DNA of 64,000 nucleotides from Chthonomonadales bacterium (lineage in GTDB: Bacteria; Armatimonadota; Chthonomonadetes; Chthonomonadales; CAJBBX01). The position numbers were made by a program, and so were the translations under genes. Shown here one piece after another: positions 28,266 through 38,189 of the stretch; the stretch's first letter is position 1, and every line of letters begins with the position of its first letter. Under the pieces are notes generated by a model that worked only from the letters and a program-made list of their open reading frames with translations, ran no database searches and was not told the origin of the DNA. The stretch covers positions 30,088-94,087 of the forward strand of contig DAIDHP010000010.1 in the NCBI GenBank assembly GCA_027459625.1. The letters are read 5' to 3'.

Positions 28266-28748
28266 TTATCGCCATGTTTTAGGCACGCGAAACTCGGTGT
28301 CTCCGTAGAGGGTTTGGATATAATTGATCTGCCCGCCGTGATACTCCATATTTCTACACGGCATTTCAATAAGAGTAATGCCTTTCAATGGGCCGCGCCA
28401 ATGCGGATAATCCCGGTCCAAATCCTCCTCTTTCAATTGCGATATCGCATCCGCAAGCTCTTTCGAACTTGCTACCAACTCCTGGCAAAGAACCTCAGGG
28501 TCATCTATTACAAACTCAGATTGCTGTCCGGCGGGAGGGCGCTCGGGATTCTCGCCTTTTAGTAACGCCGCCATGTAGCGGTTAACCAACACGCATTCCG
28601 TGCTCACATCCAGAATCGAGCGCGCTTTGGACTCGTTTTCAGGCGTGGGACGCCAATTAAGTCTCTCCTTGGGAGTATTCGATATGAAAAAGGCGAGGGA
28701 CTGCCCTAACCTCTCCGCTCGTATTGCTTGGAAATCCAATAGATTCAT
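28266..28748 (-). CDS. DinB-like four-helix protein
   Basis: 160 aa. The pattern LGQSLAFFISNTPKERLNWRPTPENESKARSILDVSTECVLVNRYMAALLKG and the end RNMEYHGGQINYIQTLYGD fit the DinB/DUF664 four-helix family, some of which are metal-dependent thiol transferases. Of the usual three metal histidines only the one in EYHGGQI is clear; the first is replaced in ECVLVNRY. It may not bind metal. AAGGAG precedes the start. Probably cotranscribed with the aldo/keto reductase. Confidence 0.75.
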   Translation of the reverse strand: MNLLDFQAIRAERLGQSLAFFISNTPKERLNWRPTPENESKARSILDVSTECVLVNRYMAALLKGENPERPPAGQQSEFVIDDPEVLCQELVASSKELADAISQLKEEDLDRDYPHWRGPLKGITLIEMPCRNMEYHGGQINYIQTLYGDTEFRVPKTWR

Positions 28749-29197
28749 TCTTATCTCCTTGTAAATCGCACAACCATTAAGACGACTGCATAATCACTTT
28801 GTATCTTGGTATCAACCATTAAGTTGCATTTTATCTCTTGTCATTGCTCGCGGCGTTAGGCGATTGCCTATATTCGAGAATGGCGGATGGAGAACGGCGT
28901 TCAACATCAGGGAAGTCACATGCGAGTTTTGAATGCTCGTTCTCTTTATAGAATACCTCATACCTATTAATGCAATTAATGAGGGTACATATTATTCAAT
29001 GTGGCGTTTTCAACCATTATAGCGTTCCAGTTGTTTTTTTTCATACATACCCTCATGAGCGACCCCGCAGTTTCATTTGTTGTTCCGTGCATTCAAATCG
29101 TTTCTCTTTGGCGCCTCTTCGCCATGTGTGAAAACGTATTATTACTCGATAGGCGTATTCCGATATGTGACAACAATATCATCAAGGAGATACGACG
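28749..29197. other. Divergent intergenic region
   Basis: About 450 bp between the DinB-like gene and the ABC permease. The only clear structure is an inverted repeat at 28956-28984, outer arms CCTCAT/ATGAGG around ATTAAT-GCA-ATTAAT, which could be an operator. A weak frame of about 76 codons at 29001-29231 lacks a ribosome site and family resemblance and is not called. Confidence 0.4.
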
Positions 29198-29206
29198 ATT
29201 CGAACC

Positions 29207-30331
29207 TTGCCTGCGTCATTCCTCTACTTAGTGCGTAATCCGCGTAAAACCATACCGGTCTGCCTGGTGATCGCGCTAGCGGTCGCGCTTTTAGCGAGCG
29301 TGACGATTTTGATGGATTCCATTGGTCAAACCGTATTCGCCATGTATGGATATCAGCGAGATCTTACAGTGCTGTATCCTCGCAATACGCTATATGTCAG
29401 CAAGGATACGGTCATAAAACTGAAAAAATTGCCGGACCTGAATCGTTTATATCCCTCAAGCGCCTTGTTTATATCCATCAAGACTTTTTTTGGAAGAACC
29501 CCTTTCGTTGTTTTCGCGCTTCGCCATAAGGATGCCGCGGAGATTTTACGGGAATGCGGATTGAAACTGACACAAGGCAGGTTTCCCGATTCGGACAAAC
29601 CGGAAATAGTCCTTTCAAGAGACATCGCCGCGAATCGACATCTGCGTTTGGGAGACATAGCCCTCTCGCCCACTTCCAAGGATAGTTACTCCCCGCAGCC
29701 AATGCGCTTGGTAGGCGTTTTGGATGGGCCTGTGTGGCTTGCGTTCACTTCCTACTCCTATGTTCATGATAACTGCCCGATTGCGCTCAACGGGTTTTTG
29801 GCATCCGCGAAAACACGGTCGCAAATGCCTGCGCTTGATCGTGAAATTGAACGCGTCATAGATCCGGGGAAAATCCGTATATGGACATATAAGGATTTGG
29901 TGAGGGAAGCGTACAACGCCCTGTCCAATCTCTATTTTTTTCTTGATATCATCGCAGCCATCATCATTTTTGATATCGCATTGTTGTGCGGGTTGCTTTT
30001 TCTGATCTATTTCGATCAGAGGTTGTCGGAATACGCAGCGCTATTGGCGATGGGATACCATCAAGGATATATCATTCAACAGACACTTCAGGAGACTGGG
30101 ACGCTTGCGATGATTGGTTGGTTGACAGGGGCGATAGTGGCAACCGGGCTGCTGGACTATCTGCGCCTATTCTACTTTGAACCAAAGGGGATGATCCTGC
30201 ACGCATTCGATCCTCATGCGTATTGGTACACTTTTGCTCTACCAGTATTTATTGTTCTGTTCGCCTTGGTGACCATCAGCCTCAGAATGCTCAGAATCGA
30301 TCCCGTAAGCATCATGGAGCGACGCTCGTGA
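29207..30331 (+). CDS. FtsX/MacB-type ABC transporter permease
   Basis: 374 aa from a TTG at 29207. The protein has the FtsX layout: an N-terminal membrane helix (TIPVCLVIALAVALLASVTILM), an extracytoplasmic domain (about 45-240), and three C-terminal helices, with LSEYAALLAMGYHQGYIIQQTLQETG between the first two. It closes with LRMLRIDPVSIMERRS, the common LolC/MacB end. AAGGAG lies 17 nt before the TTG, too far; an ATT codon at 29198 in frame sits at the ideal 8 nt and would add RTL, so a rare ATT start is possible. The ATPase gene overlaps the stop. Likely cargo: lipoproteins, lipids or small molecules. Confidence 0.85.
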   Translation: MPASFLYLVRNPRKTIPVCLVIALAVALLASVTILMDSIGQTVFAMYGYQRDLTVLYPRNTLYVSKDTVIKLKKLPDLNRLYPSSALFISIKTFFGRTPFVVFALRHKDAAEILRECGLKLTQGRFPDSDKPEIVLSRDIAANRHLRLGDIALSPTSKDSYSPQPMRLVGVLDGPVWLAFTSYSYVHDNCPIALNGFLASAKTRSQMPALDREIERVIDPGKIRIWTYKDLVREAYNALSNLYFFLDIIAAIIIFDIALLCGLLFLIYFDQRLSEYAALLAMGYHQGYIIQQTLQETGTLAMIGWLTGAIVATGLLDYLRLFYFEPKGMILHAFDPHAYWYTFALPVFIVLFALVTISLRMLRIDPVSIMERRS

Positions 30332-31002
30332 ATGACGATCAAAAAAAGGGTTTGTGCGCGGAGAATATCTCCCTGGCTTACCACGACGGCTCGGAGGTTA
30401 CCTTGGCGGTACGGGGCATTACATTAAGCCTTTCGGACACCGGGTTTGTCGGTATCTTAGGGCCTTCAGGTTCCGGGAAAAGCTCTCTTCTTTATCTGTT
30501 AGGCGGGTTGAAGCGCGCCACTTCAGGAGAGATTTACTATAACGGGAGTCCCTATTCCGAGATGAAGGAAAAGGAGCGACTGCGGCTACGCCGTAATCAT
30601 TATGGCTTTGTTTTCCAACAACCCTATCTTTTCGACTATCTAACTGCAATGGAAAACGCTTTGGCGGGCACCTCCACGGGGGACAATCAAGCTTTGACGC
30701 GAGCAATGGAAATATTCGAAGAGCTAGGTATCGCACGGCACGCGAAAAAGCGCCCACGGCAACTCAGCGGGGGGGAGAGGCAGCGCGTTTGCATCGCGCG
30801 TGCAATGATGAATTCGCCTTCGGTGATCTTCGCCGATGAACCTACCGCAGCCTTGGATCGTCAAAACGGTCATATGGTCATGGAAATGCTTGCATCTTAT
30901 CGCGACCGAGGATTGGTGATCGTGGTCACGCATGATACGGCTATGTTGGATGAATGCGATCGGATATACAGAATGCGCGATGGAATCGTGCAGGAGAATT
31001 AA
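30328..31002 (+). CDS. LolD/MacB-type ABC transporter ATPase
   Basis: 224 aa from a GTG at 30328 that overlaps the permease stop as GTGA; GGAG lies 9 nt upstream. Walker A GPSGSGKSS, Q-loop VFQQPYLFDYLTAMEN, signature LSGGERQRV, Walker B VIFADEPTAALD and switch VVTHDTAML are all intact. The FxQQ...LTAMEN form is that of the LolD/MacB group. It forms a two-gene transporter with the permease; no substrate-specific partner or membrane-fusion protein is next to it. Confidence 0.92.
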   Translation: MNDDQKKGLCAENISLAYHDGSEVTLAVRGITLSLSDTGFVGILGPSGSGKSSLLYLLGGLKRATSGEIYYNGSPYSEMKEKERLRLRRNHYGFVFQQPYLFDYLTAMENALAGTSTGDNQALTRAMEIFEELGIARHAKKRPRQLSGGERQRVCIARAMMNSPSVIFADEPTAALDRQNGHMVMEMLASYRDRGLVIVVTHDTAMLDECDRIYRMRDGIVQEN

Positions 31003-31017
31003 TATCCTGTTTTTTTC

Positions 31018-31046
31018 TTGCAATGGTTTCATTCGATTGATATAAT
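31018..31046 (+). promoter_or_regulatory. Sigma-70 promoter of the WD40 gene
   Basis: TTGCAA (31018-31023) and TATAAT (31041-31046) with a 17-nt spacer, 37 bp before the start codon. A T-run at 31010-31016 after the ABC ATPase gene may end the upstream transcript. Confidence 0.75.
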
Positions 31047-31082
31047 GCGATTAGTACGTAACTTAAGAATGGAGATACATAA

Positions 31083-33638
31083 ATGCTATCATTCCGACGT
31101 TTACGGGTGATAATCCCCGTCACTTTTCTTCTTTTGTCAAGCATGGTTTGCGCCGCACCAGTCGAACACTCATCAGCTTCATCCTCCCAAGCGAGCATCA
31201 TAATCGTACCGCATCATGGTCCAATAACCGACCTGGTATGGTCTCCGGATGGAAGTCGGCTGGTTTCGGCTAGCGATGAAAGTAACCTGATGGTGTGGGA
31301 TGCGGCTTCGGGGAGGTTATCATATGCCTTGCCAGTGGACGGTGATGCGGGGAAAATAACATTCTCACCTTCGGGGGATCAGATGGCTGCGGGAGTGATC
31401 CATTACCTGCAACCGGTCTCGACTGATCCCATCCTTTGGAAGGCGAAAAGCTGGATTCAGCTTTGGGATACGAAAACTTATGCGTCATCCAGAAGAATCA
31501 TGCTTCCCGAAGTAAATGGCCGCACCGACATTATGTCATTGGCATGGTCGCCCAATGGAAAATGGATCATTGCGGGCGTGTCGACATATGCCATCATTCC
31601 GCCTCGAAAATTTCCAAGCCTGACATCCAAAATCCTGTTCATTAGCTATCCGTCCGGAAACATTCGAAGTGTTACTCCGAAAGGGTACTCGAGGGGGGTG
31701 ACATCCATCGCGTTCAACCAGGATAATTCGTTGATGGCGTGTGGCACGCAGGAGGGAAAAGTTATCCTGATTGATCCCCAAACCCAAACGGAAGTTAAGA
31801 CAATCCAAGCGGAGGCCAATGATCGCTCTCCGATCACCTATCTTCATTTTCTGAAGGATAATAAGACCCTTTTGGTTGATCGAGTGAACCGACAGGCGGT
31901 CATGCTGGACACATCCACAGGCACATACGGCGACGATTATCCTCGCTCCCAGCAGGCTTGCCTTTCTCCCGATGGTAACACCCTGATCATGACGCTTCCC
32001 GGGGCGATAACCTTGCAGCCATTGCCAAATGGCTCCCCGCGTAAGATAATTGTATACAGTGGCGGTTCCATATGCGTCGCCCCTTCTCCCAACGGCACGG
32101 AACTCGCTTGCGGGGATGGCTTGGGAGTCGTCAGGATGATCAACATGGTGTCCGATGTCCCTATACGCCCCACGGATATTCGTAATCCCGCTAGGCTATG
32201 TGTGATACTGCGCGCCAAGTTAAACCCTGTGGCAAAATGGGTTTGGTATCATCTCTCATTGGATAATCGCGACAACATACGCCAGTTCGATTTCAACAAT
32301 CCGGTTCCCACCTCTCTTCTCCAATCATTGACGGATGATTTGAATAAAATCCTTCACATGGACGATTTCTACACCCCGGATCGATTTGCAGGTGTGAAGA
32401 TGCAGGATGAGATCACCGAGGAGATCAAGCAGGCGGACACCCCGGAGGAGAAAGTCGGGTTGAACCGTGAATTGATGGAGGACGCGTTCGCTCCTTACAT
32501 TGCATCGAACTGGATCCGATGGACCTCGCCAGTGTTCCCCGAACCCGCTTATTCGATATCCGTCGCTAAAAACGCTCCGTTGGCGGCGTTGGGCGGCTCC
32601 GACGGAACGCTGAGAATTATAAACCTGAAGACCGGCTCCCTGATGGAGGCTTTCGGTTCGGGCTCGCCAATTATGGACACACTTTTCGCTCCGAGCGGCA
32701 ATATGGCGGCTGGATGTAACACATCCAATATATTGCAGTTGTGGGATGTTTCCGCCGATTTACCGCTTTATGTATACAAAGGGCACAAAGGGGCGATTAC
32801 GGGAATGGCTATCTCTCCCGACGGGCGATATATCGCAAGTTGCGGGATGGATAAGATGGTTCGGTTCTGGAGATCGGATACGACCGAGGATCTCTCGCAA
32901 CTCCCCGTGCAAAAGCAGCCTGTTTTGACGGTGGCGATTTCGTCTCAAAGCGTGATAGGCATTATAGAAGGAACGGGAAATCAAACGCAGGCGGAGACAT
33001 GGGATCGGCTATCAAATCAACTGCTACATACTTTCGCTCTGAAAACGGGAGTGGGCAATAACCTTGTCTTCTCTCCGAATGGCAAGATGATGGCGTCATG
33101 GTCAAGCTATTCGTCTGGCGGGGTGCATGTTTGGGATGTATCAACCGGTCAACTGGTTCGCACCATAGGTCCCAAAGATGTCATCACTGCGGCGACATTC
33201 ACTCCGGACGGTCAGGGGATATTGATGTCAAAGAGAATGAATCCGTTCTTTGGTCCTGCTTACGGTTACGTGACATGGATAAATATCAGCGATGGCGCGG
33301 TGAAAAGATCCTGGATATCTCAAAGGAGCGCTGTAAGGGCGATGCACTTCGCGCTTAACGGCGCGATGCTTATCACCGCAGGCGAGGATAACGAGGTTAA
33401 ATTGTGGAGTTGGCCAACCGGAAAACTTAATCTGACGATGGCTTTTCCTGAGTTTTACGACCATCTCTCCAGGGATGAATGGATCGCCTGGGCTCCGGAC
33501 GGGCATTACGCTTGCTCTCAAGGCACGGAGGAGGCGGTGCATTTTCGCATCGGAACGAAGGTGCTCCCTCCCGATCGCTATCCTGGATATCATCAAAGCA
33601 CGTTATTAAAAAGCGATGAAAAGATGACCGAACGCTAA
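31083..33638 (+). CDS. Secreted WD40-repeat protein
   Basis: 851 aa with a signal peptide (IIPVTFLLLSSMVCAAPV). WD40 repeats start at about residue 45 (GPITDLVWSPDGSRLVSASDESNLMVWDAASGR) and recur to the C-terminus (GHKGAITGMAISPDGRYIASCGMDKMVRFWRS; AVRAMHFALNGAMLITAGEDNEVKLWSWPTGK), enough for two propellers. Between them, about residues 370-485, is a helical insert without repeats (FNNPVPTSLLQSLTDDLNKILHMDDFYTP ... EEKVGLNRELMEDAF). It is probably a periplasmic or surface scaffold for protein interactions. GGAG precedes the start and a strong terminator follows. Confidence 0.88.
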   Translation: MLSFRRLRVIIPVTFLLLSSMVCAAPVEHSSASSSQASIIIVPHHGPITDLVWSPDGSRLVSASDESNLMVWDAASGRLSYALPVDGDAGKITFSPSGDQMAAGVIHYLQPVSTDPILWKAKSWIQLWDTKTYASSRRIMLPEVNGRTDIMSLAWSPNGKWIIAGVSTYAIIPPRKFPSLTSKILFISYPSGNIRSVTPKGYSRGVTSIAFNQDNSLMACGTQEGKVILIDPQTQTEVKTIQAEANDRSPITYLHFLKDNKTLLVDRVNRQAVMLDTSTGTYGDDYPRSQQACLSPDGNTLIMTLPGAITLQPLPNGSPRKIIVYSGGSICVAPSPNGTELACGDGLGVVRMINMVSDVPIRPTDIRNPARLCVILRAKLNPVAKWVWYHLSLDNRDNIRQFDFNNPVPTSLLQSLTDDLNKILHMDDFYTPDRFAGVKMQDEITEEIKQADTPEEKVGLNRELMEDAFAPYIASNWIRWTSPVFPEPAYSISVAKNAPLAALGGSDGTLRIINLKTGSLMEAFGSGSPIMDTLFAPSGNMAAGCNTSNILQLWDVSADLPLYVYKGHKGAITGMAISPDGRYIASCGMDKMVRFWRSDTTEDLSQLPVQKQPVLTVAISSQSVIGIIEGTGNQTQAETWDRLSNQLLHTFALKTGVGNNLVFSPNGKMMASWSSYSSGGVHVWDVSTGQLVRTIGPKDVITAATFTPDGQGILMSKRMNPFFGPAYGYVTWINISDGAVKRSWISQRSAVRAMHFALNGAMLITAGEDNEVKLWSWPTGKLNLTMAFPEFYDHLSRDEWIAWAPDGHYACSQGTEEAVHFRIGTKVLPPDRYPGYHQSTLLKSDEKMTER

Positions 33639-33660
33639 GCACCGCGAGATGTTGGCTTGT

Positions 33661-33694
33661 AACGCCCTGATCGCATGAGGTCAGGGCGTTTTTT
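33661..33694. terminator. Rho-independent terminator
   Basis: AACGCCCTGA (33661-33670) pairs with TCAGGGCGTT (33681-33690) around a 10-nt loop and is followed by more T residues. It ends the WD40 gene; the stop codon of the convergent gene lies in its 3' arm (33681-33683). Confidence 0.9.
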
Positions 33695-35975
33695 GCGGGA
33701 TCACTTTCCAAAGGAGCAAATCCCCTGGGGATATTTTCAAATGCGTGACGATCTCGCCATTAGATGATGCGCAGGGGATATTTTTCCCATTCACAGCATT
33801 CAAAACACGATACTTTCCACGAGGCAAACCCAAGCCGGCGAGGTGAATGGTGATTTCGCCGTTATAGGACATATTGGGATTCCAGCCACACAGCGTCAGC
33901 AACGCCATACGAGCGGCTCTGTTTACCGTTGGGTTTATCTCAACGCCTTCCCCGTTCCCGGAATAGGTGATGTAAGGCGAGGCGTATTTCGCAAGTTGTT
34001 CAGGGGTGCGCACTAACAGACCACCATGCTTTCGATAAGCGACGATTGCCGAATCTTCCCGACCATTGAGCGGCAGAATCGCCCGGTACTTGCACAGATC
34101 AACCAAGCCCGCCTCCACCTCCTGATTGGTAATAACAGCGAAACCCATTGGGGCCTTGCGCCACATATTCGCCAATGTGTTTGTGATAAAGCCCAATGCG
34201 TCGGGTTTGGCGAGCGCGGAATGATACGAAAAGTAGACCGCCACCGGCTGGAGTGGGTATTCCCCCTGGATTTTGCTGAAATAAGGCAACCAGCGGACAT
34301 ACACGGGATACCCCACTTCGAACTCCTTTCCTCCGTGATAGAGGAAGAAATCCATGCCAGTCATATTCGGCATGCCGAACCCGTAATGCCCCATGAACTC
34401 CGCCATTTCCGCTTCGAGCCCGGTGGGACGAGGCGTCCATTCCAGCATGAGCTTGACATTATAAACACGAGCCAATGTGTTGAAAAGCAACGCCAATCCC
34501 GTATGATCCGCGCAATCGAACACGACGGTGGCGTCATACCGATGGGCTACGCGGAAGAAGATGTCAGGAAGGTTGAAGGCGATGCCGATCCCATTCAGTC
34601 CTCCGCCCCAATAATAGTAAAGCGGGGCGTTGGTTTCCTTTCGAACCAATGCTGACATCCTTCCGTAGGTCTCCTCCACGCTCCAGTTCCTGAACTGCTG
34701 GTAGACGGGGAAAAGAGGTTGTCTTTCGGTGGCGGCGGGGATATCCTTCCATGAAGTGAAATGGGTTTTGAAAAGTCTGTCAAACCTCGCGAGGGAACGA
34801 TATCGGGTTGGTAACCATTCATGAAAACGCACAACGTCCTCGGGGGCGTATCCATTGACCCCTTGGTTGTTCGGCTCGGGACCCCACATGTAATCCAGCC
34901 ACCCGAAATCAAGGAACGCCCCACCGAACGCCTGACTATTCCTTATATGCCGTATAACGGTCGTGACGTAATCGAAATAGGATTGACGATTGAATCGATT
35001 CCACCACGTTGGCACCTGCGAATCATTGCCGGATGAATCCATGTCGTAATGAGTGATCCATGGCGCGGGGCTTCCTGGCCATACGCTGTATAGAAAGATC
35101 GGAAGTATGAGCATATGCTCCCGTGCCGCGTTTCGGAGAGTCTCATCCAGCAGGCCGAAGTTGTACGACCTTGGCTTCGGTTCCAGAGTCCCCCATGGCA
35201 ATAGGAGTTCCGCATACCGGATACCATGAAGCCTCAATTCCTTGAAATCCTGCACGGACCACGGTGCGGACGGACGAGTTTCCGCATAGGAGACAGTCAC
35301 ATAAACCGTCGACGGGTGGGCTTGGAATATGGGGCTTTGACGGTTCAAGCGAAAATAGAGATACAAATACTTGATGGTTTTGCTTTCGGCGAGTATTTCC
35401 GCGCTTTTGCCGCTAACTACCCCTATCTTGTACAGGCTATCGCCTTTGTCACCACTAACGCCGATTTGTTGCAATCCATTCTTTTCCGTGTTACCCCCCG
35501 CATGGTCGGTGTTGAGAACAATCTCAGCCTGTTCTTCGTTTCCGGAGGCGGAGGATAGGGATGGCGGTTGCAAGCTCACAATTACTTGATGGACGGCAAT
35601 TCCGGGGGTGCCCGACAAACGAAAATCCGCCCCGAAATTCTGGCGTCCTCGAAAATCCACATCCGATAGCTTCCATGTGTGTATTTGCCAAATAGCCTTA
35701 TCCGGCGGTACCAACGCAGTCACCGATTTATAGGCTCCATCCATTGGGGCCTGCGGGTCAGAGGAATCGTATTCAAGCTGTAGGGTGTCGCTTGATGGTG
35801 TCCAATTGAGTTGAACCGCCCAGATAGGGGGCTTCGCCTTTTGTTCATCCATCGAATGGGCGAAGGCGGTTGGAATCACCGCACAATTCATCGTCAGTAG
35901 GAAAACAATAACGGAGATGATCGCTTGTGTGTGCGACGTCATGGATTTGTTTCCGATATTGGTCGGCATCCTCAT
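33681..35975 (-). CDS. Secreted GH42-like beta-galactosidase-type protein
   Basis: 764 aa with a signal peptide (AIISVIVFLLTMNCAVIPTAFA). An N-terminal beta-sandwich domain (about 45-240) leads to a TIM barrel (DFKELRLHGIRYAELLLPWGTLEPKPRSYNFGLLDETLRNAAREHMLILPIFLYS...) like GH42/GH35 enzymes. The final part (about 600-720, YPLQPVAVYFSYHSALAKPDALGFI ... CKYRAILPLNG ... RKHGGLLVRTP) resembles the GH42 trimerisation domain. The usual NEY acid/base motif of GH42 is not obvious: FLDFGWLDYMWGPEPNN stands at the matching place. The activity is thus uncertain and a new subfamily is possible. GGGAG lies before the ATG. Confidence 0.65.
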   Translation of the reverse strand: MRMPTNIGNKSMTSHTQAIISVIVFLLTMNCAVIPTAFAHSMDEQKAKPPIWAVQLNWTPSSDTLQLEYDSSDPQAPMDGAYKSVTALVPPDKAIWQIHTWKLSDVDFRGRQNFGADFRLSGTPGIAVHQVIVSLQPPSLSSASGNEEQAEIVLNTDHAGGNTEKNGLQQIGVSGDKGDSLYKIGVVSGKSAEILAESKTIKYLYLYFRLNRQSPIFQAHPSTVYVTVSYAETRPSAPWSVQDFKELRLHGIRYAELLLPWGTLEPKPRSYNFGLLDETLRNAAREHMLILPIFLYSVWPGSPAPWITHYDMDSSGNDSQVPTWWNRFNRQSYFDYVTTVIRHIRNSQAFGGAFLDFGWLDYMWGPEPNNQGVNGYAPEDVVRFHEWLPTRYRSLARFDRLFKTHFTSWKDIPAATERQPLFPVYQQFRNWSVEETYGRMSALVRKETNAPLYYYWGGGLNGIGIAFNLPDIFFRVAHRYDATVVFDCADHTGLALLFNTLARVYNVKLMLEWTPRPTGLEAEMAEFMGHYGFGMPNMTGMDFFLYHGGKEFEVGYPVYVRWLPYFSKIQGEYPLQPVAVYFSYHSALAKPDALGFITNTLANMWRKAPMGFAVITNQEVEAGLVDLCKYRAILPLNGREDSAIVAYRKHGGLLVRTPEQLAKYASPYITYSGNGEGVEINPTVNRAARMALLTLCGWNPNMSYNGEITIHLAGLGLPRGKYRVLNAVNGKNIPCASSNGEIVTHLKISPGDLLLWKVIPQKTP

Positions 35976-36224
35976 TTTCGCTCCCTTTTTTTTAACGACT
36001 GCGTCGATTGTTATCGTACAAAAAGTCTTCAGGCTCGTTATCTTATTACTTCACTTAAAACCTTAGGAAATCGCTCGTTGCTTCAAATAATAATCCACAT
36101 TTTCCCCTATGCTAAGGAAGGATGATTGATCCATTGGAACGGGTGCGTGTTGATGCGGATTATGGATGAATGCCAATATTTTTCTCTTAATACGCTCATG
36201 TTTTAGCGCATAGGATGTCAGCCT

Positions 36225-38189
36225 CTATCCATGGAGAGCATCCAAGCTATCAGCCACCAGTCGCCCACTGCGCGGGAGCATGACAAGGGCGTGGTAATCG
36301 TCAGTCAAACCGTCGCGCGAGAACACCGGTTGCGAAGCTTGTGGTGCGGCGCTGTGCAAGTCAATGGATGGCAGCGCCTTGCCATCCAACCAGAGATCCA
36401 CACTTCCATAATCGGGTCCTTTGGGACTCCAAAGCGTAAAACCGGAGCCCAGGAAATTCCATTTCAACCTCCCGCCGCCATCTCGCCTCTCTGCGCCACT
36501 CCCGTAACGAAAGGAGGAGCTTTGCGACTCAATCCAATCCGCCGGATCCTCGCCCGCGCCAAGCCAGCCTTCCGTATAGAGATAGGAAGTAGTGCCTGTC
36601 CTTGGGCTGCCGGAAACCGTAAACCGTTCGACGAAGAGGTGACTTCCGGATTCAGCCATCAACCCGATTGAGCCTAAGTTGGCGCGCATCGATCCACTCC
36701 ATACCTCTTTGCCATTTAGTGTGAGCATCATCTCACCATTCACTCGGCGAATAATGCGCCCCTTCCAATTCTCGGCGGGTGGTAATTCTCCTGAGGCAAT
36801 GGTTTGCATTTCCCCGTTGTCGTTTACCGAGAGGATTTTCCATCCGCCGCTCCAAAGCTCAAGACCGTGATGGTGGGTCAGGGAGAGTGGATGCAAAACG
36901 GCGTCGGAAGTCGGTTGGTTCGGCCCCAGTGGCGCATGATAGCCCCATATAATACGACCGGTTCCGTGCAAGCGAAGATTGACGGACAGCGTGAAATCGT
37001 CGTAGTTCCGCCGTATGCAAGTGAGGCTCGGTCCCTTGTCCCCGCTGAAATGAAACCCCTTTCGGCGCAATGACGTCGACCAATGCCGCGAGGCTAAGTT
37101 GATCGTACCGTCGCCTTGGATATTCCGCGAGGGAAACATAGCCCACAGGGTTCCTTTCTCATCCACCCAGCCGGAAAACGTCTGGCCCCAAATCCCATAC
37201 GCTTCCGCAGGCACGTCTTCACTGTGCCACACCGAACCGCACCGGTAAATTTCCCAGGCCTCTTGGCGGGTGGCTTTTTCGATCGGAGCTCTGAAGATTA
37301 CTTGGAAGTTTCGATTGCGAGCAACTGAGGTGGCTGGCGCGTAGACCCAGTCCTCATGGACGAATGCCGGAAAGAATTCCAGAAGTGGAGGGTGGAAGTA
37401 ATTGGCTTCGATGTGGCGGATTAGAATCCGTTTTGAGTAGGGGCCCTGTGGATTTGGCGCTGTCATCGCGAAAAGCGCCCAGCGGAATGGGGGGCTATCC
37501 ATCATTGCTATGATCATCCAGTCGTTCTTGCGACGGATCAGCGTTCCGGCATAGGTGCGCTGATATCTGCCGAGCAATGGCCGGAGGGTTGAGTTGCGGG
37601 TGATCGGAACGTTGTCGCGATGCCAAGGACCCTCCGGCTTTTCCGCCCAGGCGTATGCCAGTCCACCGTCATTTGAGAAGTTCGGTATGCCCCAATCGTA
37701 GACCATATGATAGCGTCCACCGTCAAATACCACGCTGACATCCGGTGTATGACCATCCTTGTCGAACATCCGAGGATCGCCGTGAAGGACCGTGCCGAGA
37801 TTTTCCCACGTTCGTCCACGATTTTCCGACCTATATAAGATGCAGCGGCTGGGGGGCGGGCCGCTATATCCCTCAGCATAGTCACCGATGAAGAGGTACC
37901 AATTGCCGCTTTGGGGATCGTGGAAGAAGAAGCCGTTAACCGGCCACTCATATGGGGATGAGCCACTGCAGGTGGGATTGTTCGGCAAGCGCTGAAACAT
38001 ATCAAAGGATGGATCGCCATATACCGGATGCCGCAACCACAAGTCCACATATCGCGATTCAGCGTAATCCATTTCGTTTGCCTCAGCCTTCGAACTACTC
38101 GGAGTTTGCATCACTCCGGCAATCATGAGAATTGCAGCTCCGCAACGCTTCAGGAATCCACGCCGTCCGGATTGGACTTGCTGGTTCAT
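36225..38189 (-). CDS. Tat-exported beta-propeller hydrolase-like protein
   Basis: 654 aa from the ATG at 38189 (GGAGGTG upstream); the open frame extends another 39 codons without a ribosome site. The start shows a twin-arginine signal, SGRRGFLKRCGAAILMIAG. Residues about 50-400 look like a five-bladed propeller of the GH43/GH32 kind (NGFFFHDPQSGNWYLFIGDYAEG; HTPDVSVVFDGGRYHMVYDWG). A concanavalin-like domain follows (about 420-550), then a last beta-sandwich. An invertase-like or arabinanase-like role is possible, but the acidic catalytic set cannot be assigned with certainty. It is divergent from metF. Confidence 0.7.
   Translation of the reverse strand: MNQQVQSGRRGFLKRCGAAILMIAGVMQTPSSSKAEANEMDYAESRYVDLWLRHPVYGDPSFDMFQRLPNNPTCSGSSPYEWPVNGFFFHDPQSGNWYLFIGDYAEGYSGPPPSRCILYRSENRGRTWENLGTVLHGDPRMFDKDGHTPDVSVVFDGGRYHMVYDWGIPNFSNDGGLAYAWAEKPEGPWHRDNVPITRNSTLRPLLGRYQRTYAGTLIRRKNDWMIIAMMDSPPFRWALFAMTAPNPQGPYSKRILIRHIEANYFHPPLLEFFPAFVHEDWVYAPATSVARNRNFQVIFRAPIEKATRQEAWEIYRCGSVWHSEDVPAEAYGIWGQTFSGWVDEKGTLWAMFPSRNIQGDGTINLASRHWSTSLRRKGFHFSGDKGPSLTCIRRNYDDFTLSVNLRLHGTGRIIWGYHAPLGPNQPTSDAVLHPLSLTHHHGLELWSGGWKILSVNDNGEMQTIASGELPPAENWKGRIIRRVNGEMMLTLNGKEVWSGSMRANLGSIGLMAESGSHLFVERFTVSGSPRTGTTSYLYTEGWLGAGEDPADWIESQSSSFRYGSGAERRDGGGRLKWNFLGSGFTLWSPKGPDYGSVDLWLDGKALPSIDLHSAAPQASQPVFSRDGLTDDYHALVMLPRSGRLVADSLDALHG

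Noticed and set aside
29190..29215. GATTCGAACC, resembling a tRNA T-loop
   Set aside because: Neighbouring bases cannot form the T-stem or acceptor stem on either strand. No tRNA was found in the window.
29001..29231. 76-codon frame between the DinB-like and permease genes
   Set aside because: No ribosome site, hydrophobic low-complexity start, and overlap with the permease start; probably chance.
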